Position numbers and translations under genes: made by a program
Assembly (NCBI GenBank): GCA_963835495.1
Contig: CAWIFQ010000003.1
Coordinates: 2,232,001-2,296,000, forward strand
Reading direction: 5' to 3'
Length of the DNA: 64,000 bases
Source of the DNA: Acaudatibacter sp963835495
GTDB lineage: Bacteria > Pseudomonadota > Alphaproteobacteria > Caulobacterales > Caulobacteraceae
The notes under the pieces: generated by a model
The model's database searches: none
Seen by the model: only the letters and a program-made list of their open reading frames with translations
Told to the model about the DNA's origin: nothing
Part shown: in pieces, positions 9,042 through 18,537 of the stretch
Layout: each line of letters starts with the position of its first letter
How positions within the stretch are numbered: the stretch's first letter is position 1

Positions 9042-10169
9042 TTGCGCGCGCGTGGCGTTCGCTCGGCCGTAGCGCTCGCGGGCCTGCTGCTCGCCGCCTG
9101 CAATGGCCAAGGTCCACACGAACGGCCGGCTCCCACCGTCGGCGTCGTGACGATCGAGCCGCAGCCGGTCACGATCACCACCGAGCTTCCCGGACGCACC
9201 GCGCCGTTCGAGATTGCCGATGTGCGCCCGCAAGTGGGTGGCATCATCCAGGCGCGGCTCTTTACCGAAGGCTCGATCGTGAAGGCCGGCCAGGTGCTCT
9301 ACCAGATCCAGCCGGCGCCGTTTCAGGCCGCCTACGACCAGGCCCAGGCCCAGCTCGCCAACGCCGAGGCCGGCATGGCCGACGCGAAGCTGAAAGCCGA
9401 CCGCGACGCGCTGCTGGTCACGCAGAACTCGATCGCGCGGCAGGAGGCCGACGACGCCGAGGCCGTCTACAAGCAAGCCGTAGCCACGGTGAAGCTGGAC
9501 CAGGCGGCGGTCGAGGCGGCGCGGATCAATCTGGCCTGGACCAAGGTCACCGCGCCGATCACCGGCAAGATCGGCATCTCGACCGTGACCAAGGGGGCGC
9601 TGGTCACGGCCAGCCAGGGGACGGCGCTCGACACCATCCAGCGGCTCGATCCGATCTACGTCGACGTCACCCAATCGGCGGCGCAGGTGCTGGCGCTGCG
9701 CCGCCAGCTGGCGCAGGGCGGCGGCCTTCGGCCCGGCGCCAGCGCCGAGGTGCGTCTGACGCTCGACGACGGCTCGCCATACCCGCTCGCCGGTCAGCTG
9801 CAGTTCACCGATATCACGGTCGACCCGACCACCGACGCGGTGATGCTGCGGGCGATCTTCCCGAACCCTTCGGGCCTCTTGCTGCCCGGCATGTTCCTGC
9901 GCGCCACCGTCATCGAGGGCGTCAATCCGGCCGGCGTGCTGGCGCCCCAGCAGGGAGTCACGCGCGACCAGAAGGGCGATGCGACGGCGCTGGTGCTGAA
10001 TCGACAGGACGTGGTGGAGTTCAGGCGCCTCACGCTTGGCCAGAGCGTCGGCTCGAAGTGGCTGGTGACCTCGGGGCTGGCGGCCGGCGATCGGCTGATA
10101 GTCGAAGGTTCGCAGTCGGCGCAGCCGGGCGCGAAGGCGCGCGCCATCCCAGCCGATAACCTGCAGTAG
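9042..10169 (+). CDS. RND efflux periplasmic adaptor (AcrA/MexA-like lipoprotein)
   Basis: Membrane-fusion protein linking an RND pump to an outer-membrane channel. I chose a TTG start at 9042, preceded by GCGAAGG, because it gives a compact lipoprotein signal (RARGVRSAVALAGLLLAAC) with the lipid-modified Cys at residue 20. An ATG at 8961 is also in frame but would leave an implausible 47-residue leader. Downstream are the lipoyl half (PQVGGIIQARLFTEGSIVKAGQVLYQI), the alpha hairpin (YDQAQAQLANAEAGMADAK...) and the second lipoyl half (LAWTKVTAPITGKIG), then beta-barrel and membrane-proximal domains. The pump gene starts 8 bp downstream. No TolC/OprM gene or TetR regulator lies nearby. Confidence 0.9.
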   Translation: MRARGVRSAVALAGLLLAACNGQGPHERPAPTVGVVTIEPQPVTITTELPGRTAPFEIADVRPQVGGIIQARLFTEGSIVKAGQVLYQIQPAPFQAAYDQAQAQLANAEAGMADAKLKADRDALLVTQNSIARQEADDAEAVYKQAVATVKLDQAAVEAARINLAWTKVTAPITGKIGISTVTKGALVTASQGTALDTIQRLDPIYVDVTQSAAQVLALRRQLAQGGGLRPGASAEVRLTLDDGSPYPLAGQLQFTDITVDPTTDAVMLRAIFPNPSGLLLPGMFLRATVIEGVNPAGVLAPQQGVTRDQKGDATALVLNRQDVVEFRRLTLGQSVGSKWLVTSGLAAGDRLIVEGSQSAQPGAKARAIPADNLQ

Positions 10170-10177
10170 GGCCGCCG

Positions 10178-13100
10178 GTGTTCTCGCGCTTCTTCATCGA
10201 GCGGCCGATCTTCGCGACCGTCATCGCGATCGTGATTATGGTGGCCGGCGCGCTCTCGATCACGACCCTGCCGATCGAGCAGTACCCGACCATCGCGCCG
10301 CCCTCGGTTGGCGTGTTCACCAACTATCCCGGCGCCTCCGCGGCGACGGTCGAGACCTCTGTCACCCAGGTGATCGAGCAGCAGCTCACCGGGCTCGACC
10401 ACCTGCTCTACTTCTCGTCGTCGTCGAGCTCGGACGGCAGCGCGCAGATCCAGGTGACGTTCGCGCCGGGCACGAACCCCGACATCGCCCAGGTGCAGGT
10501 GCAGAACAAGCTGCAGTCGGCGCTGCCGTTGCTGCCCGCGGAGGTGACCGAGGAGGGCGTCAACGTCGCCAAGGCGCAGGGCGACTTCCTGATGGTGGTG
10601 GCCCTCTACGACACCAGCGGCCGCTACTCCTCGATCGACATCGCCGACTACCTGCGCAGCTATCTCGTCGACCCGCTGGCGCGGATCAACGGCGTCGGCA
10701 ACGTGCGGGTGTTCGGCGGCCAGTACGCCATCCGCATCTGGCTCGACCCTTACAAGCTGCAGTCCTACGCGCTGATCCCGTCGGACGTGACCAACGCTGT
10801 GCTGGCGCAGAACGTCCAGATCACCGGCGGCGAGGTCGGCGGCCTGCCGTCGCCGCCCGGGCAGGAGCTCGACGCCACCGTCACCGCGCAGTCGCTGCTC
10901 ACCAGCCCCGCCCAGTTCAAGGCGATCATCCTGAAGACGCAGCCGAACGGATCGGTGGTGCGGCTCTCGGACGTGGCGCGCGTGGAACTGGGCGCCGACG
11001 ACTACTCGGCGACGACGCGGCTCAACGGCCTGCCGGCCGGCGGCGTCGCCATCCAACTCTCGCCGGGCGCCAACGCGCTCACTACCGCCGACCTGGTCAA
11101 GAAGAAGGCGACCGACCTGGCCGCGAGCCTGCCGCCGGGCCTGAAGCTGAGCTTCCCGGTCGACTCCACCACCTTCATCAAGCTCTCGATCCAGCAGGTC
11201 ATCGTCACCCTGATCGAGGCGATCGTGCTCGTCATCGCGGTGATGTTCCTGTTCCTGCAGGACTGGCGCGTGACGCTGATCCCGGCGGTCGCGGTGCCGG
11301 TCGTGCTGCTGGGCACATTCGGCATCCTCGCGGCCTTCGGCTACTCGATCAACACGCTGACCATGTTCGGCATGGTGCTGGCGATCGGCCTCCTGGTCGA
11401 CGACGCCATCGTCGTGGTCGAGAACGTCGAGCGGATCATGAGCGAGGAGGGCCTACCGCCGAAAGAAGCCACCATCCGCTCGATGAACGAGATCACCGGC
11501 GCGCTGGTGGGCGTGGCGCTGGTGCTGGCGGCGGTGTTCCTGCCGATGGCCTTCATCGGCGGCTCGACCGGGGTGATCTACCGCCAGTTCTCGATCACCA
11601 TCGTCTCGGCCATGGGCCTGTCGATCATGGTGGCGCTGACCCTGACGCCGGCGCTCTGCGCCACGCTGCTGAAGCCGGTCGAGGCCGGCCACCGCGAACA
11701 GGAGCGGGGCTTCTTCGGCTGGTTCAACCGCAGCTTCGCCGCCACCGTGGAGCGCTACCAGTCGACGCTCGGACGGGTGATCGGCCGCCCGTTGCCGGCG
11801 CTGATCCTCTACGGCGTGCTGGCGGCGGCCCTGGTCGTGCTGTTCGTCCGCCTCCCGACCGCGTTCCTTCCGGTCGAAGACCAGGGCTCGATGATCGGGC
11901 TCTACACCCTGCCGGTGGGCGCCACGCAGCCGCGCACCGTGGCGGTCGGCAAGCAGATCGAGCACTACCTGCTGAGCAAGGAAAAGAAGAACATCGAGGC
12001 CCTGTTCACCGTCGCCGGCTTCAATTTCTCCGGCAACGGGCAGAATCTCGGCCAGGCCTTCATCCACCTCAGCGACTGGAAGGACCGTCCGGGGCCCCAG
12101 AACAGCGCCCAGGGCATCGCCCGGCGCGCCACCCAGGCGCTGTCACAGCAGGTCCACGACGGCCAGGTGTTCCTGCTGGTGCCACCGGCCGTGCCGGGGC
12201 TCGGCCAGTCGTCCGGCTTCGACCTGGAGCTGGAGGACCGCGCTGGCCTCGGTCACCAGGGACTGGTGGCGGCGCAGAACCAGCTGCTGCAGCTGGCGGC
12301 CAAGGACCCGCTCCTTTCGGGCGTCAGGCCCAACAATCAGCTCGACACGCCGCAGCTGCATCTCAACGTGGATACGGCCAAGGCCAGCGCGCTCGGCCTC
12401 AACCTGGCCGACGTCGACACCACCTTCGCCACCGCCTGGGGCGGCTTCTTCATCAACAACTTCGTCGACCGCGGCCGCGTGAAGCGCGTGTTCGTGCAGG
12501 GCGACGCGCCTTACCGCGCCCGGCCCGAGGACGTCGGCGACTGGTACGTGCGCGGCTCGACCGGAAGCATGGCCCCGTTCTCGGCCTTCGCCACCACGAC
12601 CTGGACCGCCGGTCCGGCGCAGCTGGGACGCTACAACGGCCAGCCGGCGCTGGAGGTGCAGGGCGAGTCGGCGCCGGGCCAGAGCTCGGGCGCTGCGATG
12701 CGCGAGATGCAGAAGCTGATCGGCCAGCTGCCGCGCGGCGTCGGCTACGAATGGACCGGGCTGTCCTACCAGGAGGTGTTGTCGGGCTCGCAGGCGCCGT
12801 TCCTTTACGCGCTCTCGATCCTGGTCGTGTTTCTGTGTCTGGCCGCCCTCTACGAGAGCTGGTCGATCCCGCTGTCGGTGATCCTGGTCGTGCCGCTGGG
12901 CGTATTCGGCGCCGTGACCGCCGCGACGCTGCGCGGCTTCTACAACGACGTCTATTTCCAGGTCGGCCTGCTCACCACCATCGGGCTCTCGGCGAAGAAC
13001 GCCATTCTGATCGTGCAATTCGCCGATGGCGCCGAGAAGCGCGGGGCCGATCCGCGCGAGGCGGCGATGATGGCTTCGCGCCTGCGCCTGCGGCCGATCC

Positions 13101-13312
13101 TGATGACCTCGCTGGCGTTCATGGCCGGCGTGTTCCCGCTCGCCATCGCCACCGGCGCCGGCGCGGCCAGCCAGCACGACATCGGCACCGGCGTGATCGG
13201 CGGCATGCTGGCGGCGACGATCATGGCGATCTTCTTCGTGCCGCTGTTCTTCGTGGGCGTGCGACGATGGACGGTGGCGCGCGGGCGTCGCAGGTCGTCT
13301 CCAGCGACCTGA
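10178..13312 (+). CDS. RND multidrug efflux pump, AcrB/MexB-like (HAE1 family)
   Basis: 1044 residues, full length for HAE1 pumps. GTG start giving (M)FSRFFIERPIFATVIAIVIM, the canonical first helix. Proton-relay residues are present: adjacent Asp408-Asp409 in GLLVDDAIVVVENVERIM and Lys940 in GLSAKNAILIVQFA. Two large periplasmic loops frame the porter domain (YPGASAATVETSVTQVIEQQL; later FLPVEDQGSM). It is an inner-membrane trimer that exports lipophilic compounds using the proton gradient, in complex with the adjacent adaptor and an unlinked outer-membrane channel. Substrates cannot be predicted. Confidence 0.95.
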   Translation: MFSRFFIERPIFATVIAIVIMVAGALSITTLPIEQYPTIAPPSVGVFTNYPGASAATVETSVTQVIEQQLTGLDHLLYFSSSSSSDGSAQIQVTFAPGTNPDIAQVQVQNKLQSALPLLPAEVTEEGVNVAKAQGDFLMVVALYDTSGRYSSIDIADYLRSYLVDPLARINGVGNVRVFGGQYAIRIWLDPYKLQSYALIPSDVTNAVLAQNVQITGGEVGGLPSPPGQELDATVTAQSLLTSPAQFKAIILKTQPNGSVVRLSDVARVELGADDYSATTRLNGLPAGGVAIQLSPGANALTTADLVKKKATDLAASLPPGLKLSFPVDSTTFIKLSIQQVIVTLIEAIVLVIAVMFLFLQDWRVTLIPAVAVPVVLLGTFGILAAFGYSINTLTMFGMVLAIGLLVDDAIVVVENVERIMSEEGLPPKEATIRSMNEITGALVGVALVLAAVFLPMAFIGGSTGVIYRQFSITIVSAMGLSIMVALTLTPALCATLLKPVEAGHREQERGFFGWFNRSFAATVERYQSTLGRVIGRPLPALILYGVLAAALVVLFVRLPTAFLPVEDQGSMIGLYTLPVGATQPRTVAVGKQIEHYLLSKEKKNIEALFTVAGFNFSGNGQNLGQAFIHLSDWKDRPGPQNSAQGIARRATQALSQQVHDGQVFLLVPPAVPGLGQSSGFDLELEDRAGLGHQGLVAAQNQLLQLAAKDPLLSGVRPNNQLDTPQLHLNVDTAKASALGLNLADVDTTFATAWGGFFINNFVDRGRVKRVFVQGDAPYRARPEDVGDWYVRGSTGSMAPFSAFATTTWTAGPAQLGRYNGQPALEVQGESAPGQSSGAAMREMQKLIGQLPRGVGYEWTGLSYQEVLSGSQAPFLYALSILVVFLCLAALYESWSIPLSVILVVPLGVFGAVTAATLRGFYNDVYFQVGLLTTIGLSAKNAILIVQFADGAEKRGADPREAAMMASRLRLRPILMTSLAFMAGVFPLAIATGAGAASQHDIGTGVIGGMLAATIMAIFFVPLFFVGVRRWTVARGRRRSSPAT

Positions 13313-13319
13313 ACGCGCG

Positions 13320-14534
13320 CTATAGCCCCAGCACCGCCTTGGCCATGATGTTGCGCTGGATCTCGTTGGTGCCGGCGTAGATCGAGCCGGCGCGGTCGTT
13401 CAGGTACTTGGCGGTGACGGTGTAGGCGGATTCCGGGCCGACGGCCAAGCCGTCGTTCGGGGGTCGGAAGCCCGGCGTTGGCCCGCCGGCGCGCGTCGCG
13501 TGCGGCTGGAACGGGGCTGCGTAGAGGCCGGCGGCGGTGACCGCGATCTCGGTCAGGCGCTGGCTGAGCTCGGTCCCGACGGTCTTCAGCAGCGACGACT
13601 CCGGGCCGGGCGCCTGGCCCACTGACAGCTTCGACATCAGCCGCAGCTCGGTCGCCTCAATCGCGGCGATCTCGATCTCCGCCTGGGCGAGTTGCGACGC
13701 CAGCGGCCGCCGCTCCGCCTCGTCGATGTCGGCCAGCATCTTCGCGATCCGCGCGGCGCGCATCTTCAGGCCCGGGGCGCTGACGCCGCCGCCGCGCTCG
13801 AACTGCATCAGGTACTTGGCGACCGTCCAGCCTTCGCCGACCGGCCCGACGGCGTTGGCCTTCGGCACGCGCACGTCGGTGAAGAAGACATGGTTCTGGA
13901 TGTGCTCGCCCGACAGCGAGATGATCGGCTGCACCTCGACGCCGGGCGTCGTCATGTCGACCAACAGGAAGGTGATGCCCCGCTGCGGGATCGCCTCCTT
14001 CGAGGTGCGCACCAGGCAGAAGATCCAGTTCGCCACGTTGGCGTGGGTGGTCCACAGCTTGTGGCCGTTGCAGACGAAATCGTCGTTGTCGGCCTGGGCG
14101 CTCATCTGCAGCGACGCCAGGTCGGATCCCGAGCCCGGCTCGGAATAGCCCTGGCACCAGAAGTGTTCGCCCGAGAGCATCCGCGGCAGGTAGTGGGCCT
14201 TCTGCTCGGGCGTGCCGTGGCCGATCAGCACCGGGCCGCACATGCCGATCCCCATCGGCGACAGGCCTGGCGCGCCGGCGTTCGCGCACTCCGTCGCGAA
14301 GATGAAGCGCTGCACCGCCGACCAGCCGCAGCCGCCGTACTCCACCGGCCAGGCGGGCGCCGCCCAGCCTTGGGCGTGCAGGATCGCCTGCCACGCCATA
14401 GCGGTTTCGCGGTCGGCGTAGACGCTGGTCATGCGCGAGGCGGTGAGCCGCAACTCGTCGGTGAGGTTCTCCTTCAGGAAGGCGCGCACCTGCGCCTGGA
14501 ACCGCTGATCCTCGGCGCTCCACGTCACGTCCAA
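13320..14534 (-). CDS. Acyl-CoA dehydrogenase (FadE-like)
   Basis: 404 residues, intact. Start MDVTWSAEDQRFQAQVRAFLKENL. Signatures: FWCQGYSEPGSGSDLASLQ, NGHKLWTTHANVANW, and the C-terminal SIYAGTNEIQRNIMAKAVLGL. The domain order (N-helical, beta, C-helical) matches the same subfamily as the PimC-like gene at 5536. It oxidises an acyl-CoA with FAD and passes electrons to ETF. It is convergent with the RND pump with 7 bp between stops. No partner small subunit is adjacent. The specific substrate is unknown. Confidence 0.9.
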   Translation of the reverse strand: MDVTWSAEDQRFQAQVRAFLKENLTDELRLTASRMTSVYADRETAMAWQAILHAQGWAAPAWPVEYGGCGWSAVQRFIFATECANAGAPGLSPMGIGMCGPVLIGHGTPEQKAHYLPRMLSGEHFWCQGYSEPGSGSDLASLQMSAQADNDDFVCNGHKLWTTHANVANWIFCLVRTSKEAIPQRGITFLLVDMTTPGVEVQPIISLSGEHIQNHVFFTDVRVPKANAVGPVGEGWTVAKYLMQFERGGGVSAPGLKMRAARIAKMLADIDEAERRPLASQLAQAEIEIAAIEATELRLMSKLSVGQAPGPESSLLKTVGTELSQRLTEIAVTAAGLYAAPFQPHATRAGGPTPGFRPPNDGLAVGPESAYTVTAKYLNDRAGSIYAGTNEIQRNIMAKAVLGL

Positions 14535-14759
14535 GCGACTCTCTCCTTGCGAACGGGCGGCGCGGCCTCAAGCCGAGCCCGAGGTCCAGTTAGCGCAACC
14601 CGTGCGGCGCGTAAGTCAACGGGGTGCGGGCCTTGGCTGGCGACGCGAGCTCTACTGGTGTACCGCAAGGAGGAGACGGTGGCGTATTCATCCAGTTACG
14701 AGCGTTTGAAGCCGCCCAGGCGAGGCGGCGGGAACAGTTCTGGGAGAGAGGACGAACCC

Positions 14760-15821
14760 ATGTCGATCGACGAACGGGCCCCTTCGACGCAGGAGCGCCG
14801 CCCCGGCGCGGCGGACGTGGAGCCGGTCCAGCCAGGCCAACTCGAACCCACCTACGTGCACGCCCCGCGCCTCGCGCCGGGGTCCGCCGAGAGCGTCGCC
14901 TACCTGCGAGAGCACGGCTACGTCGTCATCGCCGGCGCGCTGACGCCGGCCCAATGCGCCACAGCGCTGGACCTGACCTGGGACTATCTCGAGGGCCTGG
15001 GCACCGGCGTCGACCGGACCGACTGGACCACCTGGGACGACGATCGCTGGCCCACCGCGGTGCACGGCGGCATCTTGCCGGGCCACGGCATCGGCCACAG
15101 CGCCGCGCAGTGGTTCATCCGCGGGGTTCCCGCGGTGAAGCAGGTGTTCGCGACGGTTTGGGACGACGAGGACCTGCTGGTCAGCTTCGACGGCATGGCG
15201 CTGTGGCGGCCGTGGGCGCTGAAAGAGTCGTGGAAGACCAACCGCGGCGGCTCGTGGCTGCACATCGACCAGCATCCGATCACCCGGCCCGGCATGCAGT
15301 GCGTCCAGGGGCTGGTGAACCTGCTGCCGACCTCGCCCGCCACCGGCGGCAATGTGCTGATCCCGGGCTCGCACAAGGCGTTCGAGACCATCCCCGAGGC
15401 CTACCCGGTGCGCCTGGGCCGGATCCCGCTCGAGGTCGATCACTTCCGCTTCCCGGCCGACGACCCGCTGCTCGCCGGGACGCCGCCGGTGATGTGTCAC
15501 ATGGAAGCCGGCGACATGCTGCTGTGGGATTCACGCACGATCCACTGCAGCAGCGGCAGCCTCGAACCGCCGGAGCCGAAAGCGGAGTTGATGCGGGCGA
15601 TCAGCCTGGTCTGCATGATGCCGCGCCGGCTGACGCCGCCGGAGGTGCTGGAACAGCGCAAGCGCGCGGTCGAGCGGGTCACCTCCACCACCAACTGGAC
15701 CGACCGCTTCATCAACGCCGACAAGTTCCCGCAGATCCTGGCCGAACCCCATCCCGAGCGCTTCCGCCGCCCGCCGCCGCCGGCGCTCAGCGAGTATCAG
15801 CGCCGGCTGGTGGGTTACTAG
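14760..15821 (+). CDS. Phytanoyl-CoA dioxygenase (PhyH) family protein
   Basis: 353 residues. ATG at 14760, preceded by GGGAGAGAGGAC. Double-stranded beta-helix Fe(II)/2-oxoglutarate oxygenase: the HxD pair is His168-Asp170 in SWLHIDQHPIT and the distal His is His262 in LLWDSRTIHCSSG. FLREHGYVVI-like text (YLREHGYVVIAGALTPAQC) is the usual N-terminal PhyH segment. It probably hydroxylates a lipid, terpenoid or other small molecule; family members are diverse and the substrate cannot be named. Next to a GNAT gene that starts 19 bp later on the same strand. Confidence 0.8.
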   Translation: MSIDERAPSTQERRPGAADVEPVQPGQLEPTYVHAPRLAPGSAESVAYLREHGYVVIAGALTPAQCATALDLTWDYLEGLGTGVDRTDWTTWDDDRWPTAVHGGILPGHGIGHSAAQWFIRGVPAVKQVFATVWDDEDLLVSFDGMALWRPWALKESWKTNRGGSWLHIDQHPITRPGMQCVQGLVNLLPTSPATGGNVLIPGSHKAFETIPEAYPVRLGRIPLEVDHFRFPADDPLLAGTPPVMCHMEAGDMLLWDSRTIHCSSGSLEPPEPKAELMRAISLVCMMPRRLTPPEVLEQRKRAVERVTSTTNWTDRFINADKFPQILAEPHPERFRRPPPPALSEYQRRLVGY

Positions 15822-15840
15822 GGTCGACCCGGCGCGGACC

Positions 15841-16653
15841 GTGACGCGCGGACCCGTGATCCCCGATCTCGATCTCGTTCGCCGCTGCCAGGCGATCATC
15901 GGCGCTTGCACGGCGACGCGCGTGCAGATCATCGCCGACCGGCCGGGCAATCCGCTGGGCGCGGGCGTGCGGCGATACAGCGGCGCCGTGGCTGTGCGCT
16001 GCCCGGCATTCGGCGAGCACATGTTCAACCGCGCCTTCGGCTTCACCGACGAAGCGCTGGAGGACGCGAAGGCGGCGATCGACTGGTACGCCGAATGGAA
16101 GGTTCCGGCCGCATTCGAGATCGCACCGGGCCCCGAGAGCGGGGCGCTGATGGCGCTGTTGCACGCCAAGGGCTTTCGCCAGACCGGCTTCCACGGCGCC
16201 TTCGCCGGCTGGAGCGATACGCCGCCCGCGCCGTCGGCTGGCGTCGAGGTGCGCCGCGTCGGGAGCGACGCCGACCTCACCGCGTTCACCGACACCTATC
16301 ACCTGGGCTGGGACCGGACGGAGTTCCGGGTGCCGACGCGGCCCTGGCTGGAGGCGCCCGGCTGGTCGCTCTACCTCGGCCTCAGCGATGGCGCACCGGC
16401 CGGCGCAGCGATCCTGTACCAGGCGAACGGCGACGCCTACCTCGCCGACGGCGCCGTCGATCCGGCGTTCCGCAACCGCGGCGTTCACCGCGCCCTGCTG
16501 GATCGGCGCTGCGCCGACGCGGCGGCGGCCGGCGCCAAGGTGGTGTTCTCGGGCGCGGACTATCTGGGCGGCAGCTGCCGCAACATGATCCGCAAGGGCC
16601 TCGGCGTGCTCTACACCAAGGCGATCTGGACGCTCCATCTGCCGCCGTCGTGA
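15841..16653 (+). CDS. GNAT-family N-acetyltransferase
   Basis: 270 residues from a GTG start. The C-terminal half holds the GNAT acetyl-CoA site: LADGAVDPAFRNRGVHRALLDRRCADA, with the RxxGxxxxL turn, preceded by the beta strand AAILYQANGDAYL. The N-terminal half (MFNRAFGFTDEALEDAKAAIDWY) resembles the degenerate first lobe of double-GNAT proteins, with FEIAPGPESGALMALLHAKGF. Acceptor unknown. Probably co-transcribed with the PhyH-like gene. Confidence 0.75.
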   Translation: MTRGPVIPDLDLVRRCQAIIGACTATRVQIIADRPGNPLGAGVRRYSGAVAVRCPAFGEHMFNRAFGFTDEALEDAKAAIDWYAEWKVPAAFEIAPGPESGALMALLHAKGFRQTGFHGAFAGWSDTPPAPSAGVEVRRVGSDADLTAFTDTYHLGWDRTEFRVPTRPWLEAPGWSLYLGLSDGAPAGAAILYQANGDAYLADGAVDPAFRNRGVHRALLDRRCADAAAAGAKVVFSGADYLGGSCRNMIRKGLGVLYTKAIWTLHLPPS

Positions 16654-16672
16654 GGGCGCGATCCGCCCCCGC

Positions 16673-17683
16673 CTACGCCCGGCGGCTGACCGCGAAGTCG
16701 GCGAGGGAGCGCAGGGCCTCGCGCCATTCGTTGGCGGGGAACAGATCGAGCGCGGCCTTGGCGGTGTCGGCGTAGTCGCCGGCGAGATCGAGGGTGGCGT
16801 CGAGGGCGCCGGTGCCGATCACCAGTTCGCGGGCGCGGCGGAAATCGGCTTCGGTCTGCTCCTTGCGGCCGACCGTGCGCTCCCAGAACTCCGCCTCGCG
16901 GGCGCCGGAGCGGGCGATGGCGAGGATCAGCGGCAGCGTCGCCTTGCCTTCGCGGAAGTCGTCTCCGGCGTTCTTGCCGAGGATTTCAGCCGAGCCGGCG
17001 TAGTCGAGCGCGTCGTCGGCGAGCTGGAAGGCCAGGCCCAGGCTCTGGCCGTAGTCGCGCAGCGCCTGCGAGCGGCGCGCGTCGGCCCCGGCCGAGACCG
17101 CGCCAGCTTCGGCGGCGGCGGCGAACAGCTCGGCGGTCTTGGCGCCAATGATCTCCAGATAGATCGCCTGCGAGAGCCGCAGGTCGTGCGCGCGGGTGAG
17201 TTGAAGCACTTCGCCTTCGGCGATGACGCGGGACGCGCGCGCCAGAATCTCCAGCGCCTGCAGCGAGCCGGTCTCGACCATCAGCTCGAAGGCGCGGGCG
17301 AACAGGAAGTCGCCGACCAGCACGCTGGACGGCGCGCCCCAGATCAGATGCGCCGCCACCCTGCCGCGCCGCAGCTGCGAGGAATCGACCACGTCGTCGT
17401 GCAGCAAGGTCGCGGTATGGATGAACTCGACCGCCGCCGCCAGTTTCAGCGCGGCGTCGCCCTGGCCGCCGGCCAGCCGCGCCGCGGCGACAGTGAGCAG
17501 AGGGCGCAGCCGCTTGCCGCCGGCCGAGATCAGGTGCTCGGCCAGCAGCGGGATGACGCTGACGGGGCTCTGCATGCGGGCGAGGATCAGCGCATCGACG
17601 CCGTCCATGTCCGATCGCGAGAGGCGGACGAGGCGGTCGACGGAGCCGGCCGGCCGGACGATGGCCGCTTTGACTGCGTCCAA
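16673..17683 (-). CDS. Polyprenyl diphosphate synthase (octaprenyl/decaprenyl type)
   Basis: 336 residues. Elongates allylic diphosphates with IPP to make the quinone side chain. GGKRLRPLL binds IPP. The first Asp-rich motif is LLHDDVVDSSQLRRG (DDVVD at 96-100), and the second is FQLADDALDY (DDALD at 223-227), followed by GKNAGDDFREGKATLPLI. Length and motifs fit the IspB/DdsA group. It is divergent from the tRNA-methyltransferase-like gene with about 100 bp between starts, an arrangement I recall from other alphaproteobacteria. Confidence 0.9.
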   Translation of the reverse strand: MDAVKAAIVRPAGSVDRLVRLSRSDMDGVDALILARMQSPVSVIPLLAEHLISAGGKRLRPLLTVAAARLAGGQGDAALKLAAAVEFIHTATLLHDDVVDSSQLRRGRVAAHLIWGAPSSVLVGDFLFARAFELMVETGSLQALEILARASRVIAEGEVLQLTRAHDLRLSQAIYLEIIGAKTAELFAAAAEAGAVSAGADARRSQALRDYGQSLGLAFQLADDALDYAGSAEILGKNAGDDFREGKATLPLILAIARSGAREAEFWERTVGRKEQTEADFRRARELVIGTGALDATLDLAGDYADTAKAALDLFPANEWREALRSLADFAVSRRA

Positions 17684-17787
17684 AACTTGCTCCTAGCAGT
17701 CCCGCCGCAGCGTTCGCCGTTGCGACGAGACAATGGGTGCGGGATAGGGGAGCGTCAAGGTAAGCACAAGGCTGCGACCTCCGCGCG

Positions 17788-18537
17788 ATGGACGAAACCC
17801 CGGCGAGCATCACCGTAGACCACGTGCTCGGCGGAAAGGTCACACTGCGCCAGCCGGCCAAGGGCTATCGCGCCGGCCTCGACGCCGCGTTGCTGGCGGC
17901 CGCCTGCGAGGCGAAGCCCGGCGAGGCGGTGCTCGACGCCGGCTGCGGCGTCGGCGCGGTGATGCTGGCGGCGGCGGCGCGGCGGCCGGGGGCAAGGTTC
18001 GTCGGGATAGAGCGCGAGCCAGCGGCCCTGGCGCTCGCGCGGGCGAACATCGCCGCCAACGGCCTGGAGGGGCGCGTTCAGGCAATAGAGGGCGACGTCG
18101 CGACGCCGGGGGCGCGCTGCGAGACGCGGTTCGACGCGGCGCTGAGCAACCCGCCGTTCTTCGACGACCGCACAGCTCTGCGCGGTCCGCACCCGACCAA
18201 GGCGGCCGCGTTCATCGCGGAGGAAGGGCTGGCGGCCTGGGTCGGCTTTCTGCTTCGCGCCGTGCGCGATGGCGGCACCATTACCGTGATCCACCGCGCC
18301 GAGCGGCTCGCCGACTTGCTGGCGCTGCTCGGAGCGAAGGCCGGCTCGTTCCAGGTCCGACCGATCCATCCGTATGCGGACGAACCTGCCGGACGGGTGC
18401 TGGTGCGCGCGGTCCGCGGCGGCCGCGCGCCGCTGCGGCTGCTGCCGGCGTTGGTGCTGCACGAGCGCGGCGGAGCCAAACACACGCCCGAGGCCGAGGC
18501 GATCCTGCGCGGCGAAGCGGACCTGCCGTGGCTCTGA
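17788..18537 (+). CDS. tRNA1(Val) A37 N6-methyltransferase-like (TrmN6/YfiC family)
   Basis: 249 residues. Class I SAM methyltransferase: the SAM loop is VLDAGCGVGAVML (DAGCGVG at 50-56), the acidic motif is FVGIEREP, and the N6-adenine active site is NPPFF at 121-125. The opening VTLRQPAKGYRAGLDAALLAA matches the TrmN6 group (L.Qp..GyR.g.DavLLa). Predicted to methylate an adenine in tRNA or a similar base. It overlaps the DUF1697 gene by 10 bp. Confidence 0.82.
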   Translation: MDETPASITVDHVLGGKVTLRQPAKGYRAGLDAALLAAACEAKPGEAVLDAGCGVGAVMLAAAARRPGARFVGIEREPAALALARANIAANGLEGRVQAIEGDVATPGARCETRFDAALSNPPFFDDRTALRGPHPTKAAAFIAEEGLAAWVGFLLRAVRDGGTITVIHRAERLADLLALLGAKAGSFQVRPIHPYADEPAGRVLVRAVRGGRAPLRLLPALVLHERGGAKHTPEAEAILRGEADLPWL

